Shown here: in pieces, positions 5,426-5,844 of the stretch
Numbering within the stretch: the stretch's first letter is position 1
Layout: the number at the start of each line of letters is the position of its first letter
Assembly (NCBI GenBank): GCA_036494005.1
Contig: DASXOV010000113.1
Span: forward strand, 1 to 5,844
DNA from: GCA-003244245 sp036494005
GTDB lineage: Bacteria; Actinomycetota; Actinomycetes; Mycobacteriales; Pseudonocardiaceae
DNA: 5,844 nucleotides
Direction: 5' to 3'
The notes under the pieces: model-generated
Database searches by the model: none
Seen by the model: the letters and a program-made list of their open reading frames with translations, nothing else
What the model was told of the DNA's origin: nothing
Position numbers and translations under genes: made by a program

Positions 5426-5830
5426 ATGCGTATCCGGCATCTGGTGGCGGCCGGGACCGTCATCACCGCATTAATGGTGACAGTGCTGTCCGGCCCCATG
5501 GCGCAGGCGGACCCGGCCGCACCGACCACCTCCACGACGCCCCCGGCCAGTCCGACGACGGACATCGGTCCCACGACAACGACGTCCGGTGTGTCAGAGA
5601 CGATCGGGGTCGACATCACTGGCATCAGCACACCGCCGCCCGCATCGGGCGACGGGATATCGGGTACGTCGACTGCTGGTACCTCGCCTGCGGGCACGTC
5701 AGGCAGGAGCGGTGCGCTAAGCCAGACCGGTGCGCCCATCGACCGCATGCTCGTCACCGGGTTGATTCTGATCATCTCGGGCTTGGCGCTGCGTATCGCC
5801 GGCCGCCGGCCGCGAACAAGATTTCGGTGA
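5426..5830 (+). CDS. Small Thr/Ser/Pro-rich surface protein with LSQTG sorting-like signal
   Basis: 134 residues. Signal peptide 1-28 (RIRH charges, hydrophobic core, cleavage after AQA). The mature part, 29-97, is low-complexity and rich in Thr, Ser, Pro and Gly, with no cysteine, and looks like an extended, possibly glycosylated wall spacer. The C-terminus has a full cell-wall sorting layout: LSQTG at 98-102 (bases 5717-5731), a hydrophobic stretch 108-122 and the basic tail RIAGRRPRTRFR. The motif deviates from LPXTG and from the LAXTG preferred by class E sortases by Ser at position 2. Small LPXTG proteins of this kind (CscD type) accompany WxL and DUF916 proteins in Firmicute csc clusters. 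It lies 39 bases after the sortase-like gene, in the same direction. If the LSQTG site is not cut, the hydrophobic tail would simply keep it in the membrane. An alternative start at 5405 would add seven residues. Confidence 0.82.
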   Translation: MRIRHLVAAGTVITALMVTVLSGPMAQADPAAPTTSTTPPASPTTDIGPTTTTSGVSETIGVDITGISTPPPASGDGISGTSTAGTSPAGTSGRSGALSQTGAPIDRMLVTGLILIISGLALRIAGRRPRTRFR

Positions 5831-5844
5831 CGCTCATGGCGCTC

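Noticed and set aside
4906..5775. Minus-strand open frame of 289 codons opposite the sortase-like and LSQTG genes
   Set aside because: It crosses two well-supported plus-strand genes and their ribosome binding site and shows no recognisable motif.
5836..5844. Possible start (ATG GCG CTC) of a further gene at the window end
   Set aside because: Only three codons are visible and the upstream GGTGA is a weak ribosome binding site, so a gene cannot be supported.

Overview
The window is a compact, all-plus-strand run of six genes from a high-GC Gram-positive bacterium. The actinobacterial assignment rests on the high GC, G/C-ending codons, GGAGG-type ribosome binding sites and the protein families. 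Genus cannot be read from the sequence. No RNA genes, mobile elements or CRISPR arrays were seen.

Layout: (1) the 3' part of a secreted PstS-like periplasmic-type substrate-binding protein (1-914, start outside the window); (2) a 52-base gap with direct and inverted repeats next to the next ribosome binding site; (3) a 538-residue secreted protein (967-2583) with a novel-looking N-terminal domain, two Ig-like repeats and a C-terminal domain resembling the WxL surface domain of Firmicutes; (4) a 67-base gap with a strong hairpin; (5) a DUF916/WxL-interacting-type protein with a C-terminal membrane anchor (2651-3718); (6) a membrane-anchored protein (3702-4529) whose ectodomain is a paralogue of the N-terminal domain of the 538-residue protein; (7) a sortase-fold membrane protein (4526-5386) in which the expected catalytic His, Cys and Arg all appear replaced; (8) a small Thr/Ser/Pro-rich protein ending in an LSQTG sorting-like signal (5426-5830).

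The genes overlap or sit close together (17-base overlap, ATGA overlap, 39-base gap), so they very likely form one operon. The set WxL-like protein + DUF916 protein with C-terminal anchor + small LPXTG-like protein matches the composition of the csc (cell-surface complex) clusters known from lactobacilli and relatives. Here it carries two additions: a shared domain of unknown function on two partners and an apparently inactive sortase. My inference is a cell-surface complex: the DUF916 protein and the short paralogue stand in the membrane, the Ig/WxL protein docks on them non-covalently, the sortase-like protein acts as a scaffold or substrate-binding partner, and the upstream binding protein may supply ligand recognition. 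None of these interactions is shown by the sequence itself.
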